From Kitasatospora sp. MAA19 (GTDB lineage Bacteria > Actinomycetota > Actinomycetes > Streptomycetales > Streptomycetaceae), in NCBI RefSeq assembly GCF_029894125.1, contig NZ_JARXYZ010000004.1, forward strand, positions 1 to 64,000: 64,000 bases of DNA. Reading direction: 5' to 3'. Below the pieces are notes generated by a model. The model worked only from the letters and a program-made list of their open reading frames with translations. It was not told where the DNA came from and ran no database searches. Positions 51,924-61,466 of this stretch are shown in pieces; position 1 is the stretch's first letter, and each line of letters starts with the position of its first letter. Position numbers and translations under genes: made by a program.

Positions 51924-52850
51924 CTATCGTCCGGGGTATCCGGGCCACGGCTGCTGCGGCTGCTGCCCGGGCCAGCCCTGCGCGGGCGGGCGGGTGGCGT
52001 AGCCGTACCCCGGCCCCTGCTGCGACGGGTACGGCGGGGGCGGCACCGGCGGGTAGGGACCGGTCGGCGGCCGGCCGGCCTCCCGGTCGAAGAACGGGCG
52101 CGCGTGGGCCCGCATCCACAGCGCCACCGGGTCGTACTCGTCCGCCATCGCCACCGTGGACACCGCCAGCCCCTCCGGGGCCACCGCGATCGCCCGCTGC
52201 ATCAGCGCCCGCACCGCCTCCACCGCCGGCGGCGAACTCTCGTACAGCTCCAGGCCGATCGCCAGGTACGGCTCCCCCACGGCCGGCTGCACCCAGGCCC
52301 GGCGCAGCGCCCGCACCGCGCGCACCTCGCCGGCCTGCCGCTCCAGCAGCGCGAAGAACTGCTGGGCGTTCAGCTGCGGCTCGCTCAGCTTCAACGGCCC
52401 GGCCGGCAGCCGCTCCAGCCCCGCGGCGATCCGCCGCAGGTCCGCCCAGGGCACGCCGACCCCGCCGCCGGGCGCGTGCGGGTTGAGCCACAGGCCCCAG
52501 CGGGTCCGGTACAGCGAGGCGGCGATCTCCCGCCCGGAGATGACCTCGTGGGCCCGCGCCCAGCCGGAGGCCGTCAGCTGCTCGGGCGAGGTGACGGCCG
52601 GCGCGTAGCCGTGGCCGCCGATCTCCATGTTCCCGTACTGGGCGTCGGCGCTGCCCGGCGTGCCGTGCCAGAGCAGCATCCAGACCTGGCCGTCGGCCAG
52701 CGCGTGCAGCAGTTGCTCGTACGCCTCGTAGCGCTCCGGCGCGACCTCGCGCAGGGCGCGCTCCAGCGCGCCCGGATCCGCTCCGGGGCGCCCGGCGGAT
52801 GCCTGGCCCCAGGGCCCCGGTGCACCGCCCGCTACCGCTCCCGCACTCAT
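51924..52850 (-). CDS. SseB-family protein with Pro/Gly/Gln-rich C-terminus
   Basis: 308 residues from ATG 52850, preceded by GAGGTG; a GTG at 52907 would extend it. The SseB N- and C-terminal domains are visible (LREVAPERYEAYEQLLHAL and AVGEPYLAIGLELYES). The final 50 residues are a disordered PPVPPPPYPSQQG-type tail ending in PGYPGR. The E. coli family member is named for enhanced serine sensitivity, but molecular function is unknown. It lies downstream of a second SseB-like gene and near the glycine/serine genes. Confidence 0.82.
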   Translation of the reverse strand: MSAGAVAGGAPGPWGQASAGRPGADPGALERALREVAPERYEAYEQLLHALADGQVWMLLWHGTPGSADAQYGNMEIGGHGYAPAVTSPEQLTASGWARAHEVISGREIAASLYRTRWGLWLNPHAPGGGVGVPWADLRRIAAGLERLPAGPLKLSEPQLNAQQFFALLERQAGEVRAVRALRRAWVQPAVGEPYLAIGLELYESSPPAVEAVRALMQRAIAVAPEGLAVSTVAMADEYDPVALWMRAHARPFFDREAGRPPTGPYPPVPPPPYPSQQGPGYGYATRPPAQGWPGQQPQQPWPGYPGR

Positions 52851-52966
52851 GCGCCCACCTCGCCGCGCCTCTTTCCTCGACCCCGCCGACCCGTCGGCCG
52901 TCTGCACGCACCCTATGGCGCGGCACCGGCCACCGCCACGGCGACGTGCCTACGAACGAACGTCGC

Positions 52967-53785
52967 TCACACCCGGGCGTAGAAGGGGAGTACCCGGGTG
53001 AGCAGCCACTCGACCACCGGATCATCGGCGAGATCGAGCAGTACGAGGTGGACGCCCCCCGGCAGCGGCGCGGTTCCCAGCGCCCGGCCGAGCGCCTCGT
53101 TCACCGCGGCCGGGTCGGCCGGGGCCGCCGGGTCCAACTGGACGCCCACGAACATCACGGTCGGTTCGCCCTCGACGCTGGCCAGCGCCCGGCGGGCGGT
53201 CAGCACTCCGGGCAGGGCCGACAGTTCGGCCCGGCAGGCGGCCAGGAAGTACTCCGGGTCCTCGCCCGGCACCGGCTCGCGCAGCGCCACCCGGCCGCCG
53301 GTCGGCTCCTCCTGGGCCTGGTGCCCGCCCTGGTCCGGGCCCGCCCAGCGCTCCTCGCGCGGGCCGCGCCGCAGCTCCGCCACGCCCTGCGGCGGCACCG
53401 GGATGCCCACCGCCGCCTCCGGGTTGACCGCGATTCCCACGCCCAGCGGCAGCCCGCGGGCGAACTCCCAGACCGGCGCCACCGCGAAGGCCATCCCCGG
53501 CGCCTGGCGCAGGAACACCTCCTGCGAGGAGAACACCGGCACGTACGGGTCGCCGGCCAGCTCGATGGTCGGCAGGTCCAGCGCCGGCCCCTGCGGGTCG
53601 CCGCCCGAGGGCAGCGGGATCCACACCTGGCTGCGGGCCAGCACCTCGATCACCCGCGGCGTCGCACCCGGGTCGCCCAGCGCGGCGGTCAGCACCTGTT
53701 CGAGCTCGTTGGCCGGCCACCCGCCGCCCGGCGGTGCCGACTCCGGGCTGCCCCACCCCTGCTGCTGCTCCACCGGGTACCCCAT
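52967..53785 (-). CDS. Second SseB-family protein
   Basis: 272 residues from ATG 53785 (the start lies after a non-homologous extension). Begins GYPVEQQQGWGSPESAPPGG, then ANELEQVLTAALGDPGATPR leading into the SseB core (QVWIPLPSGGDPQGPALDLP, LARRALASVEGEPT-like region PGVLTARRALASVEGEPTV). It ends LLTRVLPFYARV. It is 116 nt upstream of the first SseB gene, same strand, and divergent from the gcv operon; the 226-nt divergent region 53786-54011 holds both promoters. Confidence 0.82.
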   Translation of the reverse strand: MGYPVEQQQGWGSPESAPPGGGWPANELEQVLTAALGDPGATPRVIEVLARSQVWIPLPSGGDPQGPALDLPTIELAGDPYVPVFSSQEVFLRQAPGMAFAVAPVWEFARGLPLGVGIAVNPEAAVGIPVPPQGVAELRRGPREERWAGPDQGGHQAQEEPTGGRVALREPVPGEDPEYFLAACRAELSALPGVLTARRALASVEGEPTVMFVGVQLDPAAPADPAAVNEALGRALGTAPLPGGVHLVLLDLADDPVVEWLLTRVLPFYARV

Positions 53786-54011
53786 GCGCGCCTGATCCGC
53801 CCTCTGCCGGTCGGCCGCCCTCTGCTGCGCCGACGCGCAGCAGTCTAGGGCTCCCGACCGGGCTCCCGTTCGGTACCGGACGGGGTGACCGGCGGGTACG
53901 GCACCGTGTGACCGGTCCCCCTCTCCCGCCGTCGGCGCGGACGTGCCATGATGTGCGCGTTCGACGGCGCGCCGCGCCGCCGGACCCACAACTCCATACC
54001 GGCCGCTCGAA

Positions 54012-54247
54012 CCCGCGCGGGAGAGCCCGGAGTGCCCCGTCAGGCGGCACGGCCGGCGCCGAAGGAGCAAGTCCTCCCCGGAATCTCTCAGGCCCCCCTA
54101 CCGCACGGGTTAGGCACATCTGGAAAGTGGCGCACGGCCCTGTCGCGCGCCCACCCACGGTGCAAGCCACCATGCTGTCCTGGATGCTGGAAACAGCTGC
54201 GGGCAGGTGGGCGGTGAAGCTCTCAGGTTCGACGACAGATGGGGAGA
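54012..54247 (+). ncRNA. Tandem glycine riboswitch
   Basis: Aptamer I contains GGGAGAG (54019 on), GCCGAAGGAGCAA (54058-54070) and TCTCTCAGG (54084-54092). Aptamer II begins TCTGGAAAGTGG (54119 on), has a longer variable arm with CCCACGGTGCAAGCC as its core variant and ends CTCTCAGGTTCGACGACAGA. Both have the order and conserved core of the glycine aptamer. It lies about 100 nt upstream of gcvT and should turn on the gcv operon when glycine is high, as shown for gcv genes in S. griseus. Confidence 0.92.
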
Positions 54248-54344
54248 CCCACGCCGCCGCATGCCCGCGCGCAGGGTCGGTCCCCGAGCGGATCCGGTTC
54301 CGGCGCGTGCACCCATGAGTGCCCCGACCGAGGAGTTCCAGGCC

Positions 54345-55466
54345 ATGTCGTCCCTCCGCCTCACCGCGCTCGACGCGCTGCACCGCGCCCTCGGCGCGAC
54401 CATGACCGACTTCGCCGGCTGGGACATGCCGCTGCGCTACGGCAGCGAGCGCGAGGAGCACCTCGCCGTCCGCACCCGGGCCGGTCTGTTCGACCTCTCC
54501 CACATGGGCGAGATCACCGTCACCGGCCCGCAGGCCGGCGAGATGCTGGACCACGCGCTGGTCGGCTTCGTCTCCGCGCTGGGCGTGCTGCGTGCCCGCT
54601 ACACCATGATCTGCGCCGAGAACGGCGGCATCCTGGACGACCTGATCGTCTACCGCCTGCGCGAGGACGCCTTCCTGGTCGTCGCCAACGCCTCCAACGC
54701 CCAGCTGGTGCTGGACGAGCTGATCGCCCGCGCCAAGGGCTTCGACGCCGTCGTCACCGACGACCGCGACACCTACGCGCTGATCGCCGTCCAGGGCCCG
54801 GAGTCCACCGCCATCCTGGCCGGGACCACCGACGCCGACCTGCCCGGCCTGAAGTACTACGCGATCCTCCCGGCCCAGGTCGCCGGCCGCGACGTGCTGC
54901 TCGCCCGCACCGGCTACACCGGCGAGGACGGCTTCGAGGTCTTCTGCAACCCGGGCGACGCCGAGGCGATCTGGCAGGCGCTGACCGCCGCCGGCGAGGG
55001 CCACGGCCTGGTCCCGTGCGGCCTGTCCTGCCGCGACACGCTGCGCCTGGAGGCCGGCATGCCGCTGTACGGGCACGAGCTCTCCACCGACCTGACCCCG
55101 TTCGACGCGGGCCTGGGCCGGGTCGTCCGCTTCGACAAGACCACCAACGAGGGCGCCTTCATCGGTCGCAAGGCGCTGGAGAAGGCCGCCGCCGAGGCCG
55201 AGGCCAACCCGCCGCGGGTGCTGGTCGGCCTGGTCTCCGAGGGCAAGCGCGTCCCGCGCGCCGAGTACACCGTGGTCTCCGCCGACGGCGCCCCGATCGG
55301 CCGGATCACCTCGGGCGCCCCGTCCCCGACGCTCGGCAAGCCGATCGCGATCGCCTACGTCGACGCGGCCCACGCCGCCCCCGGCACCACCGTCGCGGTG
55401 GACGTGCGCGGCAAGCACGAGCCGGTCCAGGTCGTGGCGCTGCCGTTCTACAAGCGCGCCCGCTGA
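54345..55466 (+). CDS. gcvT: Glycine cleavage system T protein (aminomethyltransferase)
   Basis: 373 residues from ATG 54345, with GAGGAG nine bases upstream; in-frame ATG 54315 has a weaker site. Starts [19 protein letters not shown] and includes [20 protein letters not shown] and [11 protein letters not shown]. It transfers the aminomethyl group from lipoylated GcvH to tetrahydrofolate and releases ammonia. First gene of gcvT-gcvH-glyA (sdaA follows), behind a glycine riboswitch. gcvP (P protein) is not nearby and must be elsewhere. Confidence 0.95.
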   Translation: MSSLRLTALDALHRALGATMTDFAGWDMPLRYGSEREEHLAVRTRAGLFDLSHMGEITVTGPQAGEMLDHALVGFVSALGVLRARYTMICAENGGILDDLIVYRLREDAFLVVANASNAQLVLDELIARAKGFDAVVTDDRDTYALIAVQGPESTAILAGTTDADLPGLKYYAILPAQVAGRDVLLARTGYTGEDGFEVFCNPGDAEAIWQALTAAGEGHGLVPCGLSCRDTLRLEAGMPLYGHELSTDLTPFDAGLGRVVRFDKTTNEGAFIGRKALEKAAAEAEANPPRVLVGLVSEGKRVPRAEYTVVSADGAPIGRITSGAPSPTLGKPIAIAYVDAAHAAPGTTVAVDVRGKHEPVQVVALPFYKRAR

Positions 55467-55474
55467 GGCCCCTG

Positions 55475-55511
55475 CGGGCGCGCCTGCCGACGACCCACCG
55501 GCGCGCCCGCC
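55475..55511 (+). promoter_or_regulatory. Intercistronic hairpin between gcvT and gcvH
   Basis: GCGGGCGCGCC (55475-55485) pairs with GGCGCGCCCGC (55501-55511) over a 15-nt loop. No U-tract follows, so it may be a weak terminator or mRNA-stabilising element. Confidence 0.5.
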
Positions 55512-55600
55512 GAGGCCTCCTCCCCCGTAGACCCACGTCGAAGCCGTCCGTGCGGCGGCCCGCTTCGTCGTACCCGCTTCCCATCCTGGAGAATGACGCC

Positions 55601-55975
55601 ATGAGCAACCCCCAGCACCTGCAGTACACCAAGGAGCACGAGTGGCTGACCGCCACCGAGAACGGTGTCTCCACGGTCGGCATCACCGCCCACGCGGCCG
55701 ACGCGCTCGGTGACATCGTCTACGTGCAGCTGCCCGAGGTCGGCGACGACGTGACCGCGGGCGAGTCCTGTGGCGAGCTGGAGTCCACCAAGTCGGTCAG
55801 CGACCTGTTCTCCCCGGTGACCGGGAAGATCGTCGAGATCAACCAGGACGTCGTGGACGACAACAGCCTGGTCAACAGCGCCCCCTTCGAGGGCGGCTGG
55901 CTGTTCAAGGTCCAGGTCGAGTCCACCGACGAGCTGCTCAGCGCGGACGAGTACACCGCCTTCATCGGCGGCTGA
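55601..55975 (+). CDS. gcvH: Glycine cleavage system H protein
   Basis: 124 residues from ATG 55601, with GGAG upstream. The lipoylation site is Lys64 in LESTKSVSD, and YTKEHEWL and the GGWLFKV motif are typical. It shuttles the aminomethyl group between P, T and L proteins. It follows gcvT by 134 nt and precedes glyA by 80 nt. Confidence 0.96.
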   Translation: MSNPQHLQYTKEHEWLTATENGVSTVGITAHAADALGDIVYVQLPEVGDDVTAGESCGELESTKSVSDLFSPVTGKIVEINQDVVDDNSLVNSAPFEGGWLFKVQVESTDELLSADEYTAFIGG

Positions 55976-56055
55976 CCCTCTTGTGACGGGGCGGCCGCAG
56001 CGCGGCGGCCGTCCCGCCCCGGCTCCCCTCTCTCTCCTCCCGGGAAGACCACACC

Positions 56056-57324
56056 ATGACGGTTCTGAACCAGTCCCTGCACGCCCTCGACCCGGAGATC
56101 GCCGCCGCGGTCGACGCCGAGCTGCACCGCCAGCAGACCACCCTGGAGATGATCGCCTCCGAGAACTTCGCCCCGGTGGCGGTCATGGAGGCCCAGGGCT
56201 CGGTGCTCACCAACAAGTACGCCGAGGGCTACCCCGGTCGCCGCTACTACGGCGGCTGCGAGCACGTCGACGTGGTCGAGCAGATCGCGATCGACCGCAT
56301 CAAGGCCCTGTTCGGCGCCGAGCACGCCAACGTCCAGCCGCACTCCGGCGCGCAGGCCAACGCCGCCGCGATGTTCGCGCTGATCCAGCCGGGTGACACC
56401 ATCCTGGGCCTGAGCCTGGCCCACGGCGGTCACCTGACCCACGGCATGAAGATCAACTTCTCCGGCAAGCTCTACCACGTGGCCGCGTACCACGTGGACG
56501 AGAAGACCGGCCTGGTCGACATGGCCGAGGTCGAGCGCCTGGCCAAGGAGCACCAGCCGAAGCTGATCATCGCCGGCTGGTCCGCCTACCCGCGCCAGCT
56601 GGACTTCGCCGAGTTCCGCCGCATCGCCGACGAGGTCGGTGCGCTGCTGATGGTGGACATGGCGCACTTCGCCGGCCTGGTCGCCGCCGGTCTGCACCCC
56701 AACCCGGTGCCGTACGCGGACGTGGTCACCACCACCACCCACAAGACCCTGGGCGGCCCGCGCGGCGGCGTCATCCTGTCCAAGGCCGAGTACGCCAAGA
56801 AGATCAACTCCGCGGTGTTCCCCGGCCAGCAGGGCGGCCCGCTGGAGCACGTGATCGCGGGCAAGGCCGTCTCCTTCAAGATCGCCGCGTCCGAGGAGTT
56901 CAAGGAGCGCCAGGAGCGCACCCTGGAGGGTGCCCGGATCCTCGCCGAGCGCCTGCTCCAGGCCGACGTCGCCGAAGCCGGTGCCTCGGTGCTGTCCGGC
57001 GGCACCGACGTGCACCTGGTCCTGGTCGACCTGCGCAACAGCGAGCTGGACGGCCAGCAGGCCGAGGACCGGCTGCACGAGGTCGGCATCACGGTCAACC
57101 GCAACGCCATCCCGAACGACCCGCGCCCGCCGATGGTCACCTCCGGCCTGCGCATCGGCACCCCGGCGCTGGCCACCCGCGGCTTCCGGGCCGAGGACTT
57201 CCGCGAGGTCGCCGACATCATCGCCGAGGCGCTCAAGCCCGCCTTCGACGAGGACACCGCCGCCGCGCTCAAGGCCCGCGTCACCGCGCTGGCCGAGAAG
57301 TACCCGCTCTACCCCAACCTGTAA
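56056..57324 (+). CDS. glyA: Serine hydroxymethyltransferase
   Basis: 422 residues. PLP lysine Lys230 in [14 protein letters not shown]; also [24 protein letters not shown] and [14 protein letters not shown]. It interconverts glycine and serine with 5,10-methylene-THF, so here it would turn glycine plus the one-carbon unit made by GcvT/H into serine. It lies downstream of gcvH and upstream of sdaA, which then deaminates serine. Confidence 0.96.
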   Translation: MTVLNQSLHALDPEIAAAVDAELHRQQTTLEMIASENFAPVAVMEAQGSVLTNKYAEGYPGRRYYGGCEHVDVVEQIAIDRIKALFGAEHANVQPHSGAQANAAAMFALIQPGDTILGLSLAHGGHLTHGMKINFSGKLYHVAAYHVDEKTGLVDMAEVERLAKEHQPKLIIAGWSAYPRQLDFAEFRRIADEVGALLMVDMAHFAGLVAAGLHPNPVPYADVVTTTTHKTLGGPRGGVILSKAEYAKKINSAVFPGQQGGPLEHVIAGKAVSFKIAASEEFKERQERTLEGARILAERLLQADVAEAGASVLSGGTDVHLVLVDLRNSELDGQQAEDRLHEVGITVNRNAIPNDPRPPMVTSGLRIGTPALATRGFRAEDFREVADIIAEALKPAFDEDTAAALKARVTALAEKYPLYPNL

Positions 57325-57400
57325 GCGACCGGTCTCCGATCACTGCGGTGATCCTTCGGGCGGGGTGACCGGCCTCACGCCGCCGCGGTACCTGGGACCC

Positions 57401-57440
57401 CGGGGCACCGCGCACACTGGACAGTGCGCGCGGTGCCCCG
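57401..57440 (+). terminator. Terminator after glyA
   Basis: An 18-bp stem (57401-57418 with 57423-57440, one mismatch) with loop GGAC, 77 nt beyond glyA. It should separate sdaA from the gcv operon; sdaA may have a promoter in 57441-57500 or use read-through. Confidence 0.8.
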
Positions 57441-57500
57441 ACCCGTGTCAGCAGCCCTGCCCGCACGTTCCTCCACGAGACCAGACAAGGACGTCCCCCC

Positions 57501-58868
57501 GTGGCCATCAGCGTCTTCGACCTCTTCTCCATCGGCATCGGCCCGTCGAGCTCCCACACCGTCGGCCCGATGCGCGCGGCCCGGATGTTCGCCCGCCGCC
57601 TGCGGTCCGAGGACCTGCTGCCCGAGGTGGCGAGCGTCCGCGCCGAGCTCTACGGCTCGCTGGGCGCCACCGGCCACGGCCACGGCACCCCGAAGGCCGT
57701 CCTGCTCGGCCTGGAGAACAACTCCCCCCGCACGGTCGACGTCGACCAGGCGGACAAGGACGTCGACCGGATCACCGCCGAGAAGCGGATCAACCTGCTC
57801 GGCACCCACCCCATCGCCTTCGACCCCGACACCCAGCTGATCCTGCACCGCCGCCGCTCGCTGCCGTACCACGCCAACGGCATGACCCTCTGGGCGTTCT
57901 CGGCGGACGGTTCCACGCTGCTGGAGAAGACCTACTACTCGGTCGGCGGCGGCTTCGTCGTCGACGAGGACGCCATCGGCGCGGACCGGGTCAAGCCCGA
58001 CGACACCGCGCTGCGCTACCCCTTCCGCACCGGCGAGGAGCTGCTGCGGCTCACCCGCGAGACCGGGCTGTCCATCTCCGGCCTGATGCTGGAGAACGAG
58101 AAGGCCTGGCGCTCCGAGGAGGAGATCCGAACCGGTCTGCTGGAGATCTGGCAGGTCATGCAGGAGTGCGTGCGGGCCGGCATGTCCCGCGAGGGCATCC
58201 TGCCCGGCGGCCTCAAGGTCCGCCGCCGCGCCGCGGCCGCCGCCCGGGCGATGCGCGCCGAGGGCGTCGGCCCGGCCAACGCGATGGAGTGGGTGACCCT
58301 CTACGCGATGGCGGTCAACGAGGAGAACGCCTCCGGCCGCCGGGTGGTCACCGCGCCGACCAACGGTGCGGCCGGGATCATCCCCGCCGTCCTGCACTAC
58401 TACCTGAACTTCATCCCGGGCGCCGATGAGGACGGCATCGTCCGCTTCCTCCTCGCGGCCGGCGCCATCGGCATGCTCTTCAAGGAGAACGCCTCCATCT
58501 CCGGCGCCGAGGTCGGCTGCCAGGGCGAGGTCGGCTCCGCCTGCTCGATGGCCGCCGGCGGCCTCGCCGAGGTCCTCGGCGGCACCCCCGAGCAGGTCGA
58601 GAACGCCGCCGAGATCGGCATCGAGCACAACCTCGGCCTCACCTGCGACCCGGTCGGCGGCCTCGTCCAGATCCCCTGCATCGAGCGCAACGGCATGGCC
58701 TCGGTCAAGGCCGTCACCGCCGCCCGGATGGCCCTGCGCGGCGACGGACGGCACCACGTCTCGCTCGACAAGGCGATCAAGACGATGAAGGAGACCGGCG
58801 CCGACATGAAGATCAAGTACAAGGAGACCTCGCGCGGCGGCCTCGCCGTGAACGTCATCGAGTGCTGA
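57501..58868 (+). CDS. sdaA: L-serine dehydratase (Fe-S type, single chain)
   Basis: 455 residues from GTG 57501. The alpha and beta parts are fused. It starts [23 protein letters not shown], and the [4Fe-4S] cysteines are Cys340 and Cys348 ([13 protein letters not shown]) with Cys382 and Cys393 ([15 protein letters not shown]). Deaminates serine to pyruvate and ammonia, draining the serine formed from glycine by GcvT/H and GlyA. AAGGAC precedes the GTG by nine bases. Confidence 0.95.
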   Translation: MAISVFDLFSIGIGPSSSHTVGPMRAARMFARRLRSEDLLPEVASVRAELYGSLGATGHGHGTPKAVLLGLENNSPRTVDVDQADKDVDRITAEKRINLLGTHPIAFDPDTQLILHRRRSLPYHANGMTLWAFSADGSTLLEKTYYSVGGGFVVDEDAIGADRVKPDDTALRYPFRTGEELLRLTRETGLSISGLMLENEKAWRSEEEIRTGLLEIWQVMQECVRAGMSREGILPGGLKVRRRAAAAARAMRAEGVGPANAMEWVTLYAMAVNEENASGRRVVTAPTNGAAGIIPAVLHYYLNFIPGADEDGIVRFLLAAGAIGMLFKENASISGAEVGCQGEVGSACSMAAGGLAEVLGGTPEQVENAAEIGIEHNLGLTCDPVGGLVQIPCIERNGMASVKAVTAARMALRGDGRHHVSLDKAIKTMKETGADMKIKYKETSRGGLAVNVIEC

Positions 58869-58921
58869 TCGCCCGGGCGGCGGGCGTTGACGGCTGGGCG
58901 CTGACCGCCTGAGCCCCGTAC

Positions 58922-58954
58922 CGAGCCTCCGGAGGGGATCCCTCCGGAGGCTCG
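58922..58954. terminator. sdaA terminator
   Basis: A perfect 15-bp stem (58922-58936 with 58940-58954) with a 3-nt loop. Confidence 0.9.
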
Positions 58955-59126
58955 TGGCGTTCTCCCCCGGCGCCCGCCGGGCCGCACCCGACGCCGTCGC
59001 CGGTGGGGCCCCGCGTGGCCCGTCAGGCCTGACCCTCGCCCTCGCCCTCGGCTTCGAGCCGGGCCGCGACGGCGCCCAACCGACCCATCGCGTGGGCCAC
59101 GCCGAGCCCGCCCGCCGTCCCGACGG

Positions 59127-60683
59127 TCAGCCCGCCCCCGCCGGGGCCGACGCGCCCTCCGGGGCCTCCTGGTCCGCGCCGACGCCCAGGCCCGGCCGGC
59201 GGCTCGGGCGGGCCAGGCAGGCGACGGCGGTAGCGACGGCGGCCAGCACCACCCCGCCGGCCACGGCGCCGTGCAGGCCGTCGGTGACGGCCGCCCCGAC
59301 CGCGTCCCGGACGCCGGTCGGCAGGCCGGTGAGCGCCGCCGGGGTGAGTTCGCCGCCACCGGTCAGCCGGGCGCTCCGGCCGGCGCCGAGCCGCTCGGTG
59401 AGGGCGGCCGTCATCCGGGCCGTGTAGACCGCGCCCAGCGCCGCCATGCCGAGCGAGCCGCCGATGCTGCGGAGCAGGGTGACCACCCCCATCGCGGCGC
59501 CCATGTCCCGAGGCTGGACGGCGCCCATCGAGGTCAGCATGGTGCTCTGCATGAGCAGGCCGATCCCGACCCCGGCGACGGCGGTCAGCGCCGAGGCGAG
59601 GACCGTCGGGGTGCCGGTGCCGAGGAGCAGCAGCAGGGCCGCCCCGACCACCGCCAGGGCACCCCCGAGCAGCGGGTAGCGCCGCTCGCCGCCGGGCTCG
59701 GCCATCAGCCGGGCGGTGAGGAGTTGGGTGCCCATCATGCCGAGCATCAGCGGCAGCAGGAGCAGGCCGCCGGTGGTCGGCGAGGCGCCCTGCACGAACT
59801 GCAGGTACTGCGGCAGGTAGCCGACCAGGGCGAGCATCAACGCGCCGGTGAGGAAGCCGAGGACCTGGGCGACCGTGAAGTTGCGGTCGCGGAACAGGGC
59901 GGGCGGGATCAGCGGTCCGGGCGCACGCCGTTCCACCCGGGCGAACCAGGCGAGCGCGACGGTCGCGACGGCCGCCGTCCCGAGGATCCAGGGCGAGGTC
60001 CAGGAGTACGTCACGCCACCCCAGCTGCCGATCAGGGTGAGGGCGAGGATGCCGGTGGTCAGCAGGGCCACCCCGGCCCAGTCGAACGGCGCGCGGACGC
60101 GTTCCGTCCGCAGCCGGACGCCCAATCCGACCGCCGCCAGCGCGAACAGGCCCACCGGCAGGTTGACGTAGAACGCCCAGCGCCAGCTCAGCCGGTCGGT
60201 GAGGAAGCCGCCGAGCAGCGGCCCGCCGACGAAGGCGATCGGCATCAGCACCCCGATCACCGACTGCACCCGCCCCCGGTCGGTCGCCGGGATGAGCACC
60301 CCGATCACCGAGAGCGCGCCGACCATCAGCCCGCCGGCGCCGACCCCCTGGACCGCCCGGAAGGCGATCAACTCGCCCATGTTCTGGGCCAGTCCGGACA
60401 GCACCGAACCGGCCAGGAACACGCCCACCGCCCACTGGTAGGCACCCTTGCGCCCGTACAGGTCGCCGAGCCGGCCCCAGAGCGGGGTGGCGGCGGCGGA
60501 GGTGAGCAGGTAGGCGGTGACCACCCAGGAGAGGTGGTCCAGCCCGCCGAGGTCGCCGACGACGGTCGGCAGCGCGGTGCCGATGATCTGGCCGTCGAGG
60601 GCGGAGAGGAAGATGCCGAGCATCAGCCCGAGGATGCCGAGCAGCGGCGGCTTGGGGCGCTCCTCGACCGGTTCCGTCACCAT
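59127..60683 (-). CDS. MFS drug exporter, DHA2 (14-TM) family
   Basis: 518 residues. Motif A-like GRLGDLYGRKG and motif C-like GVLMPIAFVGGPLLGG in the fifth helix mark an exporter; 14 helices fit DHA2. Starts PPLLGILGLMLGIFLSALDGQI. It lies 36 nt after the FMN-reductase gene, so they probably form one unit controlled by the divergent TetR regulator. Substrate is unknown; a quinone- or redox-active compound is plausible from the neighbour. The start has only a weak ribosome site. Confidence 0.92.
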   Translation of the reverse strand: MVTEPVEERPKPPLLGILGLMLGIFLSALDGQIIGTALPTVVGDLGGLDHLSWVVTAYLLTSAAATPLWGRLGDLYGRKGAYQWAVGVFLAGSVLSGLAQNMGELIAFRAVQGVGAGGLMVGALSVIGVLIPATDRGRVQSVIGVLMPIAFVGGPLLGGFLTDRLSWRWAFYVNLPVGLFALAAVGLGVRLRTERVRAPFDWAGVALLTTGILALTLIGSWGGVTYSWTSPWILGTAAVATVALAWFARVERRAPGPLIPPALFRDRNFTVAQVLGFLTGALMLALVGYLPQYLQFVQGASPTTGGLLLLPLMLGMMGTQLLTARLMAEPGGERRYPLLGGALAVVGAALLLLLGTGTPTVLASALTAVAGVGIGLLMQSTMLTSMGAVQPRDMGAAMGVVTLLRSIGGSLGMAALGAVYTARMTAALTERLGAGRSARLTGGGELTPAALTGLPTGVRDAVGAAVTDGLHGAVAGGVVLAAVATAVACLARPSRRPGLGVGADQEAPEGASAPAGAG

Positions 60684-60719
60684 GGTGGGTCCACCGTCCG
60701 CCGCCCTGGGGCCACCGGG

Positions 60720-61328
60720 TCAGGCCGCGAACGGGCGGACGCGCCGGGCCTCGCGCAACGCCTCGGCCCACCAGGCGAGTTGGTCGAGCATGGTCTTGGC
60801 GGCGGCGTCGGCGGCCGGGTCCAGCGGCTTGCCGTCGGCGTCGAAGCACTGGGCGGCACCGTGGAAGCTGACCGTGTTGCGGATCGTCATGGCGTTCAAC
60901 TCGGCGAGGACCACCCGCAGTTGCTCGACGGCGCGCAGGCCGCCGGAGAGTCCGCCATAGGAGACGAAGCCGACCGGCTTGCCGTGCCACTGGTGATTGT
61001 GCCAGTCGATGGCGTTCTTCAGCGGGGCCGGGAAGCTGTGGTTGTACTCGGGCGTGACGATCACGAAGGCGTCGGCGGATTCCAGCCGGGGCGAGACGGC
61101 GGCGATCAACTCGGCGGCGCCCGGCTCCAGTTCGCCACCGAAGGACGGGAAGGTGGTCGGCAGCGGGGTCTCCACCAGGTCGATCAGGTCGGCGGTCATG
61201 TCGTCGCGCGTGGCGACGTGGCCGAGCAGCCAGTCGGCGACGACGGGCGCGAACCGGCCGTTCCGGGTGCTGCCGGCGATGACCGCGACCCGCAGGCCCT
61301 GCCGGTCCTGCTTGTTCTCCGTGGACAT
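60720..61328 (-). CDS. NADPH-dependent FMN reductase / flavodoxin-like oxidoreductase
   Basis: 202 residues from ATG 61328, preceded by GGAGGGGG. FMN-phosphate loop GSTRNGRFAP, and the conserved VTPEYNHSFPAPLKNAIDW (about 105-125) typical of NAD(P)H quinone/FMN reductases. It likely reduces quinones, azo or nitro compounds, or free flavin. First gene of a two-gene unit with the DHA2 exporter and divergent from tetR, with the operators between. Confidence 0.92.
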   Translation of the reverse strand: MSTENKQDRQGLRVAVIAGSTRNGRFAPVVADWLLGHVATRDDMTADLIDLVETPLPTTFPSFGGELEPGAAELIAAVSPRLESADAFVIVTPEYNHSFPAPLKNAIDWHNHQWHGKPVGFVSYGGLSGGLRAVEQLRVVLAELNAMTIRNTVSFHGAAQCFDADGKPLDPAADAAAKTMLDQLAWWAEALREARRVRPFAA

Positions 61329-61347
61329 GGGGGTCCCCCTCCGGGAC

Positions 61348-61386
61348 GATGTGTACACCGTATCTGATGGATACAACGTACACATC
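61348..61386. promoter_or_regulatory. Operator 1: 39-bp palindrome between tetR and FMN reductase gene
   Basis: GATGTGTAC...GTATC-TGATG-GATAC...GTACACATC. Half-sites GTGTACACCGTATC (61351-61364) and GATACAACGTACAC (61370-61383). It overlaps the expected promoter of the FMN-reductase gene. Confidence 0.75.
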
Positions 61387-61389
61387 GGC

Positions 61390-61422
61390 GCGTACGCCGT
61401 CCACTACCGATACGCCGTACAC
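61390..61422. promoter_or_regulatory. Operator 2: diverged copy of the same palindrome
   Basis: Half-sites GCGTACGCCGTCCA (61390-61403, diverged) and GATACGCCGTACAC (61409-61422, close to consensus). The outer half-site spacing of 27 nt equals operator 1, and the two operators are 39 nt apart. It lies close to the tetR start. Confidence 0.6.
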
Positions 61423-61466
61423 GCGAGTGGTACGGTGGGGAGCCCCAGCCGGAAGGAGCCCGCCCC

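Noticed and set aside
58954..59427. + strand ORF after sdaA
   Set aside because: Opposite the end of the MFS gene, no ribosome site and starts within the sdaA terminator.
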